Notes: generated by a model not told the origin, from the sequence alone. A stretch of DNA of 64,000 nucleotides from a candidate division TM6 bacterium SOIL31 (GCA_001468865.1 LDIY01000006.1:21233-85232); one strand, 5' to 3'; positions 17,700 to 27,277 are shown, numbered from the stretch's first letter. Program-made: numbers and translations.

Positions 17700-18710
17700 A
17701 TGAAAAAAATTATATTAATTCATTTCATGTTATACCTTTTTATCGATACACTTACATTTTCAATGCATCCAACTCATGTAGTTAACTTAAAAAAATTATT
17801 ACCCTACTCCGTTCGCCCTGAGTGTTTTTTGTCTTCAAAAAATGTATCGAAGGGTAAAATAAAAAATTATTTATATCTGCACCCTTCGATACATTCTACT
17901 ACGCTACGCTTCGTAGAACACTCAGGGCGAACGGAGGAGGGATTATCTATTTTTAATAGATCTTTTTTAACATGCCTTTACAAAGCCCACAAGACCCTCA
18001 CCGCCTATTTTCACTCCATCAAATGCCTTGCTTTTTCAACCTATTTTTTATCTCGCCTTGATGAACATAATTATTGCTATAACTTATGCAACTGCATTGA
18101 TCAAAATACCTGCATACAAATTGATTCAACTCAATTTACTGATAAAAAAATAAAATTGTGCATACAAAAAATGTGTGAAACGTCTTCTCTTAAACCGATA
18201 GTTGCTCTATTGAAAAAAACCGGTTTTTACTGCGATAATAACTCGCAATTTTCCTACGAACTCTTCTTATTATTATTTACCGTATACAAACAGATATTGC
18301 TGCAAGAATGTGGAGAAAATAAGCAGACGCTTAAAAATACCTCACTTGCTACTATTATTGAACTCGGGGAAAAAATCAATCAATTGCCCATAGCAGAAGT
18401 GTTAACAACCATTGATATGCTCATGACAGAATTGCCCCCCTTTTTGGAAAAGTATGAATTTAATTCCACCATCTCATGGAAAAAATGGATTAAAAAATAT
18501 TGGTGGGTACCACCGATAGTGGGTGGGTGGTTTACCTTGCGAGTGTTACTCAATTTTCAACGATCTCATTATTATTTTCCATCGTACCGGCCACGGCCCT
18601 CTCGACCAGCAGTACCAACAAATTACCCACATCAGACCATAAGTAATGATCCAGCGTGGGATGAAATTTGTAGAAACGAGACTATAGATAAACAACCGAC
18701 GAATTTTTAG
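17700..18710 (+). CDS. exported protein of unknown function with REP-like DNA inside its frame
   Basis: A 336-residue protein. Signal peptide 1-21 ends before MHPTH. Residues about 34-80 are encoded by an inverted pair of REP-like elements (17809-17934) read without a stop, giving YSVRPECFLSSKNVSKG and later HPSIHSTTLRFVEHSGRTEE. A Cys-rich helical region (about 90-165) and a hydrophobic segment near 265-280 (WWVPPIVGGWF) follow, then an Arg/Pro/Tyr-rich tail. The start codon lies 17 bases after the sbcD stop. The 3' end overlaps the convergent SurA-like gene by 29 bases. No family is recognised; the repeat may be a recent insertion kept in frame. Confidence 0.65.
   Translation: MKKIILIHFMLYLFIDTLTFSMHPTHVVNLKKLLPYSVRPECFLSSKNVSKGKIKNYLYLHPSIHSTTLRFVEHSGRTEEGLSIFNRSFLTCLYKAHKTLTAYFHSIKCLAFSTYFLSRLDEHNYCYNLCNCIDQNTCIQIDSTQFTDKKIKLCIQKMCETSSLKPIVALLKKTGFYCDNNSQFSYELFLLLFTVYKQILLQECGENKQTLKNTSLATIIELGEKINQLPIAEVLTTIDMLMTELPPFLEKYEFNSTISWKKWIKKYWWVPPIVGGWFTLRVLLNFQRSHYYFPSYRPRPSRPAVPTNYPHQTISNDPAWDEICRNETIDKQPTNF
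17809..17934. repeat. inverted pair of REP-like elements inside a coding sequence
   Basis: Left unit 17809-17855 runs from CCGTTCGCCCTGAG to TATCGAAGGGT. Right unit 17881-17934 runs from ACCCTTCGATACATTCTAC to CTCAGGGCGAACGG. They are opposed with a 25-base spacer and could fold into a long hairpin in the mRNA. The left unit is, base for base, the reverse complement of the unit at 44657-44703. Confidence 0.85.
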
Positions 18711-19566
18711 AAAGCAATTCTTTATATTTTCTCATTAATTCTTCATATTTTGGTTGACGTAAAATATCCACAATATCGCGATACGAATCTTCTAAACTTT
18801 TAACCGTTCGCGGTGTTTTTTCTACCAACTTGAAAAGCTCAAATCCATCATTGACTAATCGTGGTAATGATATATCACCTGCTTCCATCTCATAAATAAA
18901 TTTCTTATTTTCTGCAATTTCAGAATGATTGAGTGTCATCGGCTCGCCCCACACAATTCCTGCAACGCCTTTTCCGCTTTTTGCATAGTTAACCAAAACA
19001 GCATATTGCTTATCAGCACTGATTTTTGCCGACTGAGGAACAAATGCTCGTTGCACGGTATAGGTTGCTTCTATCACTTCGGGATTATTTTTATAATATT
19101 CTTCAACATCTTTACGCGGAACAATTAAATTTGAACGGATTTTAATATCAAGCATCGTGTTAATCGTCTGCATCATCTGCAATTGCTGACGGCCTTCTTC
19201 AATGGTGTATCCTGATGCGGTGAATATTTCTTCTAATTCTTTAGGAGATAAGTTATGTTCGCGCTGAATTTGAGCAAGATATGCATCAACCGCTTCTTCA
19301 TCGTCCGGCAAGTGATGTTTTTTTGCATCAAGCAATACTTCTCGTTCAAAGACTATATCTTCTTTTGTCCGAAAATCACCGCCCAGAGCAGGACGATCAA
19401 TATCTGATTTGGTGATAATTTCTACATCTGCTCCATAGACCACCACTTCAATCTGATCAATCAAAATAAATTTGGAAGTATCAATATCTTCATGAGCATC
19501 CTCGGCTTTTTGTGTTACAAAAACTGATGATGTTATAAGGACAAATAATAATGCGCGTATTTTCAT
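18682..19566 (-). CDS. exported SurA-N-like chaperone / peptidyl-prolyl isomerase-type protein
   Basis: A 294-residue protein with a signal peptide (1-19). The region about 30-160 matches the SurA N-terminal helical domain: IDQIEVVVYG start, LLDAKKHHLP, VDAYLAQIQREHNLSPKELEE, TIEEGRQQLQMMQTINTML. A part after about 165 (YTVQRAFVPQ) may be a reduced parvulin-like domain. SurA escorts outer-membrane proteins through the periplasm, which fits the beta-barrel gene nearby. The ATG at 19566 gives the signal peptide; a TTG at 19590 is less likely. It lies downstream of the PrsA-like gene but a terminator separates them. Confidence 0.78.
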   Translation of the reverse strand: MKIRALLFVLITSSVFVTQKAEDAHEDIDTSKFILIDQIEVVVYGADVEIITKSDIDRPALGGDFRTKEDIVFEREVLLDAKKHHLPDDEEAVDAYLAQIQREHNLSPKELEEIFTASGYTIEEGRQQLQMMQTINTMLDIKIRSNLIVPRKDVEEYYKNNPEVIEATYTVQRAFVPQSAKISADKQYAVLVNYAKSGKGVAGIVWGEPMTLNHSEIAENKKFIYEMEAGDISLPRLVNDGFELFKLVEKTPRTVKSLEDSYRDIVDILRQPKYEELMRKYKELLSKNSSVVYL

Positions 19567-19638
19567 AGGAATTCCACTCTGTTTAAACAATGTTCATTAC
19601 GTTTTTTTAGTATAGCGCATTTTCGATATCGCACCTAT

Positions 19639-19672
19639 AAAAAAAGAGGAGCGTAATGCTCCCCTTTTTTCA
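19639..19672 (-). terminator. terminator after the PrsA-like lipoprotein gene
   Basis: GGAGC/GCTCC stem with a 5-base loop, flanked by A/T runs; in minus orientation it ends in a T run. It lies 20 bases beyond the stop at 19691. Confidence 0.75.
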
Positions 19673-19690
19673 ATTCTTATTGCTCAACAA

Positions 19691-20740
19691 TTATGCAACA
19701 CGCTTACTTTCCACTTGTTGCACTTGCTGCGTATTATTATTCACCGCAACTTCGCTAGCAGGCCCCTGTTTTTGTTGTTGTGGCACTTGTCTATTGAAGT
19801 AATCTTCATTAACTTCAACGCCATAATTTGAACGCAATGTACCAATTTCTTGTTGGAATACTTCCATACGCTTATTTTGTTCAAGTTGTTGTTTTAAGTT
19901 ATCCTTGATTTGCTCATAGGGAATATATTTTGGCTCTTCTTTGGCAGTTGCATTCACCACCCAAAATTTTCCGCCAACTTCAAATGTTTCTATTGAAGGT
20001 ACTGTTTTTATCGCGGCAATCTTATCACGCAGCTGCTCATCTATACCTACGCTTTGATTATTAACCAATTTAAAATCTTTAATCTTTGCATTCAAACCAT
20101 CATCTTGAGCGGCTTTTTTAAATCCACCAGGAACTGTTTTTGCTTTGGCTGCAAATGCACGTGCTGCTGCCCCATCATTAAATTCTATACCGGTTGCAGC
20201 AATACCGCCTTGGGAAATGGTAACGCCCTGTAACTGATTTTTATGAGCTTCATAAAACGCTCTTGCTTCAGCATCAGACACAGAAACTGACTTTTGTTCG
20301 CTGAAATATTTTGAATTCAGCATACGTTCCATTGCTTTATATAAATCTTCTAATTCAGCTTGATAGGCCGCAGTTTCATGGATTTTATTATCAACAATAT
20401 GTTGATCAACAATAATTTGATGAATCAGACCTTCCAATATATTGCGATCAAAGCCGACAACTGCTTGTTGATCCATAAAAGCCAAGGCTTGTTTGATTTG
20501 AGGATTTGCTTTAAGGAATTTTTCTCTTTCTAATTCCAACATTGCAGTAGAAATTGCGGGCTTACCCTTCATTGTCACTAAAATTTCACCCGTCATGGAC
20601 GAAGTAGGACTTGGTATGCTGACATTTTCTACTTGGTCTTGGTTTGCACCACCTTTAAACATATCAATACAACCTGGTAGAAAAGAAAGTGTTACAATAA
20701 CACCGCTGACAAGAACTATTTTATGCGTTTTTATGTTCAT
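19691..20740 (-). CDS. PrsA/SurA-like peptidyl-prolyl isomerase lipoprotein
   Basis: A 349-residue protein with a lipoprotein signal (LPGC, Cys24). A helical region resembling the SurA_N type follows (ISTAMLELEREKFLKANPQIKQ in part; DRNILEGLIHQIIVDQHI; VSDAEARAFYEAHKNQ). About 175-280 fits a divergent parvulin-like domain ending FEVGGKFWVVNATAKEEP. The C-terminus is a helix (YEQIKDNLKQQLEQNKRMEV) and a Gln/Asn-rich tail. Predicted to fold exported proteins at the membrane. Its lipid anchor would be attached by Lgt (45818) and its signal cut by LspA (23327). An AAAGGGT site precedes the ATG. Confidence 0.82.
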   Translation of the reverse strand: MNIKTHKIVLVSGVIVTLSFLPGCIDMFKGGANQDQVENVSIPSPTSSMTGEILVTMKGKPAISTAMLELEREKFLKANPQIKQALAFMDQQAVVGFDRNILEGLIHQIIVDQHIVDNKIHETAAYQAELEDLYKAMERMLNSKYFSEQKSVSVSDAEARAFYEAHKNQLQGVTISQGGIAATGIEFNDGAAARAFAAKAKTVPGGFKKAAQDDGLNAKIKDFKLVNNQSVGIDEQLRDKIAAIKTVPSIETFEVGGKFWVVNATAKEEPKYIPYEQIKDNLKQQLEQNKRMEVFQQEIGTLRSNYGVEVNEDYFNRQVPQQQKQGPASEVAVNNNTQQVQQVESKRVA

Positions 20741-20855
20741 ACTTACCCTTTGTATATAAAAATCTATTATATTGTAACCATAATTTTGTATCCTACCACA
20801 GAATCGATATTTTACAACAAACTAAAACCCCCCAAAAAATAACAAAAAAATATCC

Positions 20856-20883
20856 TTGATTTCTTGCTCACGCACGCTAGAAT
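20856..20883 (+). promoter_or_regulatory. promoter for the exported coiled-coil protein
   Basis: TTGATT, 16 bases, TAGAAT. It lies about 125 bases before the ATG at 21010, leaving a long leader in which I see an AAAAAAGGAG-like stretch but no open frame of note. Confidence 0.45.
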
Positions 20884-21009
20884 GTTGGAAATGTAACCCT
20901 CAAAAAAAAGGAGTGCACCTTAACCCTCACCTATTAAATCTTATCTATTAAATCATCATATCAATATAACGTTTATGATATTACCCCACCCAAAAAAAGG
21001 ATTTTTTCG

Positions 21010-22581
21010 ATGAAAAAAAATATCTTACTCGTTCCTTCCTTACTACTCCTTCCCCTAATATCAACCTCAGTCGTTTTTGCCAGCGAAGGCATAAAAGGTC
21101 GCGCTGCAAACAAACGTTATAAAAAACAACAACTTGCTTCTTCAAGAGAAATGAAAAGATCCACATCTGATGAAAACCTTATAACAACGTTAGCTCCACA
21201 ACCTGAATCTGACCTTTCACAACAAATTCTTGGTGGCATTGAAAAACAACTAAAGACAATTGCTGAACCGGTTTTCTTTACTTCGGCACCAACGTTTGCT
21301 GAAGTGGTCGCAAATAAAGAAGAAGCCAAGCCGGTCCTAACGGTATTAGAAACAACTCAAGAGCCTATATATAGCTCAGTGGTTATAACTGAAGAAGTAC
21401 CAGTGCCAGTTGCAACCACTGTAAATAATCAAGATGCTTACCTTACTGACGTGGATGCTACACTTATCAAGCTAACCCAAGGCCAAGATATTCCTCTCGT
21501 GACAAAAACTTCAAAAGGTAAAACCGTAGGTTATACTTACCAAGCAATGGCAGCAAAAGCTGATTTTGTAGCAAAAGTCAAATCGGGCGATTACTATCAC
21601 TTGCGGAGTGCTGTAGTAGCGCAAGCTGAAAATACTCCTGCATCTGCAGAAGAAGTTGCTCAACCAACCCAAGAAGAAACTCCTCAAGCTCCAAAAGTAT
21701 CAAAGATTGCTGATCAGTTAACAATCACAGCAAACTATAACAAAGTTGTAGCTGAAATTACAGCAGCTGTGCAAGCTCGTACTGCAAAAAAAGTCGCTCA
21801 TACGGTAAATTCATTCGAGTGTTCTGTTTATGAGCCCGCACCAACAATCAAACAAGGTTTTGGAAGTTGGACCGAATCAATCAAAAATAGATGGAATCCA
21901 CAATGGTTTGTTGTTGATGCTATCAAAGACGGATCATTTGACCCAGAAAATGAATCCCATATGGCTGCGTTAATGGCTGCAGCTGAAAAACTCGTTTTTG
22001 ACGAAAAATCAACAGAACTTAAAGATCTTCTTGATGCATGCAGAGCAAATGAAAAATATCGCAATATTGAATTGGATGAAAAAACAGCATTAAAAATACA
22101 AAAACGCTTTGCTCTTGATCTTCAAAATGCAACAGAAGCTACAGGCAAGATTGAAACTTCAGCACGCGAAAAATTAATGATAGCACACACAGCTATTTTA
22201 GAACGCAGCAGAGATCAAATCGATGCGTTTGAAAAACAACTCGCAAAAAATAGAGAAGAATTGGCAAAAGCAGAATCTGAATATGCTATTGCAACAACTG
22301 ACGCTCTTGAACTACACAATAAAAAGGTACAACAAACCTTAGACGGCATGGTAGTTCTTAATAAACTGTATAGAAAACTTCCAACTTCTGACTCAATTAC
22401 ATTAGATCGCCATAACTATGCGCATTTTTCACTGAAAGCAAACGTTGATAAACAAATAGAAACAACACTTATGGGCATGAATTATTCTTTGAATAACTTA
22501 GGAAACATTCATTCTACAATACAAAACACACTCAAATCATTACCCGCTAAAGAAGCAATTGCACAAATCGCTAACAAATAA
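21010..22581 (+). CDS. large exported coiled-coil protein of unknown function
   Basis: A 523-residue protein. Signal peptide 1-25 (cleavage after VFA). Residues 30-240 are low-complexity, with many Val/Thr/Glu/Gln/Pro and probably extended. Residues about 240-320 contain a compact part (FECSVYEPAPTIKQGFGSWTE). From about 330 to 470 the chain is a long helix with heptads (RDQIDAFEKQLAKNREELAK). It stands alone with its own promoter and terminator, and codon use looks like its neighbours. It may be an abundant envelope or secreted protein; this is inference. Confidence 0.7.
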   Translation: MKKNILLVPSLLLLPLISTSVVFASEGIKGRAANKRYKKQQLASSREMKRSTSDENLITTLAPQPESDLSQQILGGIEKQLKTIAEPVFFTSAPTFAEVVANKEEAKPVLTVLETTQEPIYSSVVITEEVPVPVATTVNNQDAYLTDVDATLIKLTQGQDIPLVTKTSKGKTVGYTYQAMAAKADFVAKVKSGDYYHLRSAVVAQAENTPASAEEVAQPTQEETPQAPKVSKIADQLTITANYNKVVAEITAAVQARTAKKVAHTVNSFECSVYEPAPTIKQGFGSWTESIKNRWNPQWFVVDAIKDGSFDPENESHMAALMAAAEKLVFDEKSTELKDLLDACRANEKYRNIELDEKTALKIQKRFALDLQNATEATGKIETSAREKLMIAHTAILERSRDQIDAFEKQLAKNREELAKAESEYAIATTDALELHNKKVQQTLDGMVVLNKLYRKLPTSDSITLDRHNYAHFSLKANVDKQIETTLMGMNYSLNNLGNIHSTIQNTLKSLPAKEAIAQIANK

Positions 22582-22599
22582 TTGCGCTGTAATTGATAA

Positions 22600-22631
22600 A
22601 AGGACCAGAATAAAATCTGGTCCTTTTTTTA
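22600..22631 (+). terminator. terminator after the coiled-coil gene
   Basis: A 9-bp stem (AGGACCAGA/TCTGGTCCT) with a 6-base loop and a T run; a strong hairpin 19 bases past the stop. The end of the convergent comF gene touches its T run. Confidence 0.88.
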
Positions 22632-23324
22632 TACAACTCGGCAAACTACCGCTACCGTAATTTTTTTGGGTTTTAATGGTAACAATGTTTTGACCGCTGC
22701 ACGAATGGTTGATCCCGTTGTCATCAAATCATCAATTAATAAGATATGTTTTTTTTCGCATCTTTCAGCTTGCGCAGCATTCAATGCAAATGCCTCTTTC
22801 AAGTTTTGTCCACGCAATGTTGATTTGAGCACTGATTGATATTCCGTCTTTTTTATCCTTTTGAGCGCAGAACACATCGGAACATTTTTTTTCTTACTGA
22901 TCACTCGCGCTATCTCTTCTGCCTGATTAAATCCACGGTACGCGTAACGTGTCCAATGGAGTGGTATAGGTACAACCACATCGCAATCTAACTCTTTAAG
23001 TGGTAGCGTATCCCACATCAGCTGCCCCATATAATGACTTGCTAAACTATTAGACCAACTTTTTCCTAAAATTAATCTTTTGAGGGGGTCTTTGTAATCG
23101 GAAATTGCAAATACCGTAACTGAAACGCTGGGGGTTATATCAATCTGTTTTGATACCACGCGAAATATTTTATCTTTGCATGCAGAACAAAAAATATCTT
23201 GTGTGGATAAGAATTTTTTGCAATACGCGCAGATGCTCGGCATAAGATAAATGCGCACATTTTCTTTCACTACGTTCAAGATATGCGCGACAAAAGGATA
23301 TAATTGAGAAATGTACGTCTTCAT
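22629..23324 (-). CDS. comF: ComF-family phosphoribosyltransferase-like protein
   Basis: A 231-residue protein with a zinc-ribbon start (Cys32, Cys35, Cys46, Cys49), a VVVPIPLHWTRYAYRGFNQ block and the PRPP-binding signature LLIDDLMTTGSTI (about 195-207). ComF/GntX relatives take part in DNA uptake or act on phosphoribosyl substrates; the exact reaction is unsettled. It follows lspA by 2 bases and is surely in the same transcript. No other competence gene is seen in the window. Confidence 0.9.
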   Translation of the reverse strand: MKTYISQLYPFVAHILNVVKENVRIYLMPSICAYCKKFLSTQDIFCSACKDKIFRVVSKQIDITPSVSVTVFAISDYKDPLKRLILGKSWSNSLASHYMGQLMWDTLPLKELDCDVVVPIPLHWTRYAYRGFNQAEEIARVISKKKNVPMCSALKRIKKTEYQSVLKSTLRGQNLKEAFALNAAQAERCEKKHILLIDDLMTTGSTIRAAVKTLLPLKPKKITVAVVCRVV

Positions 23325-23326
23325 AC

Positions 23327-23770
23327 TTATTTTTCATCAAAAAGGATAAGCATAAAAACACCAATAACAATTGCCGCATCGGCCATATTAAAAACCGGCC
23401 AAGAAAATGTTTTATAAGAAAGTATGATAAAATCAATCACACCGCCATACATTGCACGATCAATTAAATTACACACAGATCCAGTGATGATACATGCATG
23501 ACCAATAATACTGTTTCCGGCACGCCAATTATGATATGCATGCCAGCACAAAAATACAGTGATTGCTACAATGAGCAGTGAAACAATAATAAATATTGAA
23601 TCTGTTGATGAATGAAACATTCCCCATGAAACGCCACGATTGAATACTACATCAAAAGAAAGATAGGAATTAACAACATAAGCTGCACTTGAACAATACG
23701 CAAGCGCAGCTAATTTTGTTATGCGATCGAGAAGGAAGATGATTACGCCGAGAAAAAGATATTTATACAT
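23327..23770 (-). CDS. lspA: lipoprotein signal peptidase II
   Basis: A 147-residue four-helix inner-membrane aspartyl protease that cuts the signal peptide of diacylglyceryl-modified prolipoproteins. Visible: FLLDRITK in helix 1, NRGVSWGMF, GSVCNLIDRAMYGGVIDFI with catalytic Asp113, and FNMADAAI with catalytic Asp131. Length is slightly under the family average. It works after Lgt (45818). It is followed by comF after 2 bases. Confidence 0.95.
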   Translation of the reverse strand: MYKYLFLGVIIFLLDRITKLAALAYCSSAAYVVNSYLSFDVVFNRGVSWGMFHSSTDSIFIIVSLLIVAITVFLCWHAYHNWRAGNSIIGHACIITGSVCNLIDRAMYGGVIDFIILSYKTFSWPVFNMADAAIVIGVFMLILFDEK

Positions 23771-23810
23771 TCAATTCTATTTGATCTTATATAATAAATT
23801 TAACTTAATT

Positions 23811-23839
23811 CGTTCGCCCAGAGTTTAGGAGGACGAACG
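23811..23839. repeat. degenerate REP-like remnant
   Basis: CGTTCGCCCAGAG ... GGACGAACG, an inverted repeat of the outer REP-like ends without the usual middle. It lies in the lspA-pheT gap, just before the pheT stop. Confidence 0.45.
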
Positions 23840-23844
23840 TGTTT

Positions 23845-26178
23845 TTACCTAATTATTCCACCCTGTCGCTGCAATTGCGCAACAACAGCACTGTATATCT
23901 TTTCAACTTCATCACCCGTAAGTGTTTTTTCTTTATCACTCATCTCAATATGAAAAGTCATCGCCTTTTGATCTTTCCACTCAGGTTTAGAAAAGAAATC
24001 AATGAGCGCAACTGAAGTAATACGCGCATCAATATTTTTAATATTATCAATGAGAGTATCCGTTTTCATCTCTGCTGCAATCAATATACTTATATCGCGG
24101 CGTACTGATGGATATTTTGATAATGGATTAAATCTAACAAGCGGTTTTCTATATTCAAGAAGATAATCTGCATCAACTTCAAAAATAAATGCACATCCTC
24201 CTGCTGGAGAAATCGCATCAACCACCGCTTTCTGCACCATGCCAGCACTACCAATTATGTTGCCTTCATGCATCAAAATAGCGGTTTGATATGGTGAACA
24301 CCAGGAATACGCACTACCATCATTTGATTGCCATGAAACTTCCATATGTAGCTCATCAAACATGCGCTGCAATAAATTTTTTCCGGCGTAAAAATCAAAG
24401 GAGGCATGGTCAAAAAAAATTCCACTCAAAGACTTTTTCTCAATAATATCATCACCCTGCATGCGCCATACACGTGCCCATTCATAAAAACGTAATTGTG
24501 TATGAGCAATACTATTTTCACTAATTGCTTTAAGCAACTGCGGCTGCAATGTGGTGACCAGACGCGTATAATTTTCAGAAACAGGATTTTTTATTACAAC
24601 GCATTCGTGTGGTTCCCACCCTAAAATGCGTAACATAGGTTCATCAAAAAAAGAATACCCATACAATTCTTTCATCTGCAAACCATAACTGAGTAAACTT
24701 TTTATGGCGCGAGTTGTATGAGTTTTATGTAAATCTAATGGACGTAATGGTAATGCTGGCATCACGCGCGGCAATGTATCATAACCAATGTAACGCCCCA
24801 CCTCTTCTACAATATCTTCAGGAATTTTTACGTCTTTGGTTGCCCGAAAAGTTGGAACAGTAATTGTATAGATAATCGCACTATTTTCAACTGCTTGTAC
24901 CACATGAAAGTCTATTTTTTCTAATATTTCAACAACACGCTCGGGCTTTATGAGAAGACCCAGACGAGATTCAATAAAGGTGTGTTCTACAGCAATAACC
25001 TTTTTTTCCGGACATGCACCTAAAGATACAATCTGTTCGTTTGCGGTGTAAGGTACTCCTGCTCGATCAAGTAAAAACAGGAATCTTTTGATAGCGTCAA
25101 CATTATGACAAGGATCTAAATTTTTCTCAAACCGCATAGAAGCTTCGCTTCTTTTTTTATGATGCGCTGCACTACGCCGTATAATAATAGGATCAAAATG
25201 AGCAGCTTCAAGAAGAACGGTTTTTGTTGCAGAACTGATGCCGGTGCTTGCACCCCCCATAATTCCTGCGAGAGCAATCGGCGTATTTCCATCGGCAACA
25301 ACAAGATCCTCTTGTGTTAATTCAATGGTTTCACCATCAAGTAACGTCAACTTATCTTTGGCACGTGCGCGCATAACTTTTATGTGCTTACTTGGTATCT
25401 TATCAGCATCAAATGCATGCATCGGTTGGCCTAAATCAAGCATCACGTAATTGGTGACATCCACCAGAAAATTGATAGATCTGCTATCAAGACGGCTTAA
25501 ACGCACCACCATATTCAGATGCGATGCGTGCGCTTTGACTGAAGGCACATATAACATGGCAAATCTATCACAACCTTCAGGAGCTTCTATGGCAACACTG
25601 AATGGATTGTGCACACCAGATTGAGCAGCATTTTGGTGTAAGCTACTTTCTTTGGCGACAATAAAATCTTCTAATGGTTGCAATGATAAATTAAGAATTG
25701 CTGCAATTTCGCGCGCTAAACCACGATGTCCCCATAAATCGGGACGACTATTAATTGATTTATTATCAACTTCAATAACATAATCTTCTTGTTCTATGGT
25801 TGCTTTCCAACCGCCCGCTCGCAGAGCTTCATCACAATCAATTGCTGGTAATATCATATCTTTGGTACCACCAAACATTATTGAAGTTGCCCATTGAGGC
25901 AAATTATTTAATGCAACTAAAAACAACGCACCGGGCACAGCATCAGTGCGTGAGGGTAGTGTATATTCTTTGTTGTATTCTGTAGATCGCACCGTAATAT
26001 TTTTAGGCGAAACTGTCACCACCTCAACAAGAGTAAAGTCATCGGGATTAAAAGTTACTTTTTTCCACCCTTCAATTTCTGCCGTTGTTTTTATGAATGT
26101 ATCGACCAATTGAGGCACATTGAGAGATCTTACTTCGCCTTTAATATGATCAAAAATCCAATTTAATGATATTTTCAT
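23845..26178 (-). CDS. pheT: phenylalanine-tRNA ligase beta subunit
   Basis: A 777-residue subunit of the alpha2-beta2 enzyme that charges tRNA-Phe. Order seen: N-terminal MKISLNWIFDHI, a weakly conserved EMAP-like tRNA-binding part (about 45-145), DNKSINSRPDLWGHRGLAREI, B3/B4 editing region with LVDVTNYVMLDLGQPMHAFDAD (shown in part), B5 domain with IPEDIVEEVGRYIGYD, the pseudo-catalytic core, and the C-terminal FDX-ACB domain starting RFNPLSKYPSVRRDIS. The start at 26178 was preferred to 26205 because it begins at the conserved N-terminus. pheS is not adjacent, unlike the usual pheST order, and is not in the window. Confidence 0.95.
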   Translation of the reverse strand: MKISLNWIFDHIKGEVRSLNVPQLVDTFIKTTAEIEGWKKVTFNPDDFTLVEVVTVSPKNITVRSTEYNKEYTLPSRTDAVPGALFLVALNNLPQWATSIMFGGTKDMILPAIDCDEALRAGGWKATIEQEDYVIEVDNKSINSRPDLWGHRGLAREIAAILNLSLQPLEDFIVAKESSLHQNAAQSGVHNPFSVAIEAPEGCDRFAMLYVPSVKAHASHLNMVVRLSRLDSRSINFLVDVTNYVMLDLGQPMHAFDADKIPSKHIKVMRARAKDKLTLLDGETIELTQEDLVVADGNTPIALAGIMGGASTGISSATKTVLLEAAHFDPIIIRRSAAHHKKRSEASMRFEKNLDPCHNVDAIKRFLFLLDRAGVPYTANEQIVSLGACPEKKVIAVEHTFIESRLGLLIKPERVVEILEKIDFHVVQAVENSAIIYTITVPTFRATKDVKIPEDIVEEVGRYIGYDTLPRVMPALPLRPLDLHKTHTTRAIKSLLSYGLQMKELYGYSFFDEPMLRILGWEPHECVVIKNPVSENYTRLVTTLQPQLLKAISENSIAHTQLRFYEWARVWRMQGDDIIEKKSLSGIFFDHASFDFYAGKNLLQRMFDELHMEVSWQSNDGSAYSWCSPYQTAILMHEGNIIGSAGMVQKAVVDAISPAGGCAFIFEVDADYLLEYRKPLVRFNPLSKYPSVRRDISILIAAEMKTDTLIDNIKNIDARITSVALIDFFSKPEWKDQKAMTFHIEMSDKEKTLTGDEVEKIYSAVVAQLQRQGGIIR

Positions 26179-26290
26179 GAAATGCTCTTTTAAATTACTA
26201 AACAATGCAATACATGTTTAAGAATAGCTCAAATGTTAAATCTTTCAATGAAGGGGTATACCAAGATTTATTAATGATTTTTACGTTGAT

Positions 26291-26318
26291 TTGCTTTTTT
26301 CATTCAAATCCCTACAAT
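26291..26318 (+). promoter_or_regulatory. promoter for the exported Pro-rich protein
   Basis: TTGCTT, 16 bases, TACAAT, ending about 50 bases before the ATG at 26368; in the divergent gap with pheT. Confidence 0.45.
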
Positions 26319-26367
26319 AGCAAGATCAAATGAATCATATATCAAGCACATTTTTTTAGGAATCAGC

Positions 26368-27201
26368 ATGAATAAATATACGCTCATCATCAGCTCCTTC
26401 TATATGGGATCATTTTCACTGATATATACAGCTCAGCGCCCAGAAAGCCTTATCACCAAAGAACACGGACATCCTTACGAGCGAAATCAACAACATCCTC
26501 AATCACCATCATCCCATACTTATCTCGATGCGATACTTGATTGCAATTCACATTCGACATCTGACCTCAGAAAGAGCCCGCCCCGCCCACTCAATTCTAG
26601 ACCTAGCACTCCTACCGATCCTCTACATATAAGATCAATTGATCAACCTTTTTATTCTTTAACAAGAATCCCTTCTCCCTCTCATCCATTTTCACCGCAG
26701 CGATCACTGCAACAAAGGCCTCCATCTCCAGAAATAATTCTTTCAATACCACCAACAACCGAACCTTCTTTTCAATTGCAGCAGAGACCTCATCTTCAAC
26801 AACATTCACTACCTCTGCCCTCTTTAAATACGTCTGATCCTATGTATCGAAAATCTGATGAAGAACGTATGCATATGATGGCCGCTTTTGCTGAAGTTGG
26901 AGAAGCAGAATTATGTTACAAAATGGTCACAAATCGTTCTTGTTTTAGGACGCCTACCGTTAATGCCACCGATAAAGCTTCTGTATTCTTGGTATATTTT
27001 ATAAAAAAGCTTTCGCGCATCACGCAGATACCTACAAGCGGATCATCCGATTTAAATACCCGATTGTTGAAAATAAGACAAGCAAAATTATGCTCTAAAA
27101 TAATACGCGATGAGATCAATTTTTCTTTTGGAATACGCAATGACGCTCGTATTTTTATCCAATATTTCACTGAAGGACTTTTATTGCAGGACAATCACTA
27201 G
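26368..27201 (+). CDS. exported Pro/Ser/Gln-rich protein with two copies of a short C-terminal repeat
   Basis: A 277-residue protein. Signal peptide about 1-21. Residues 22-160 are rich in Pro, Ser, Gln and His and probably disordered. The last ~110 residues hold two copies of a ~45-residue unit with pattern A-x-L-C-x-K-(I/M)-(I/V)...A-x-(V/I)-F-(L/I)-x-Y-F: first EAELCYKMV...ASVFLVYFIKKL, second QAKLCSKII...ARIFIQYFTEGL. One copy of the same unit ends the next gene (27278). I do not recognise the family. It has its own promoter; ~75 bases separate it from the next gene, which also has one. Confidence 0.7.
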   Translation: MNKYTLIISSFYMGSFSLIYTAQRPESLITKEHGHPYERNQQHPQSPSSHTYLDAILDCNSHSTSDLRKSPPRPLNSRPSTPTDPLHIRSIDQPFYSLTRIPSPSHPFSPQRSLQQRPPSPEIILSIPPTTEPSFQLQQRPHLQQHSLPLPSLNTSDPMYRKSDEERMHMMAAFAEVGEAELCYKMVTNRSCFRTPTVNATDKASVFLVYFIKKLSRITQIPTSGSSDLNTRLLKIRQAKLCSKIIRDEINFSFGIRNDARIFIQYFTEGLLLQDNH

Positions 27202-27215
27202 ATAAAGAATTTTCT

Positions 27216-27244
27216 TTGATCTTGGTCACAAGTTCTGCTAATAT
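27216..27244 (+). promoter_or_regulatory. promoter for the gene at 27278
   Basis: TTGATC, 17 bases, TAATAT, 33 bases before the ATG; AAAGGA ribosome site follows. Confidence 0.5.
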
Positions 27245-27277
27245 CATCGCAAAAACACTATAAAAAAGGATTTTTGT

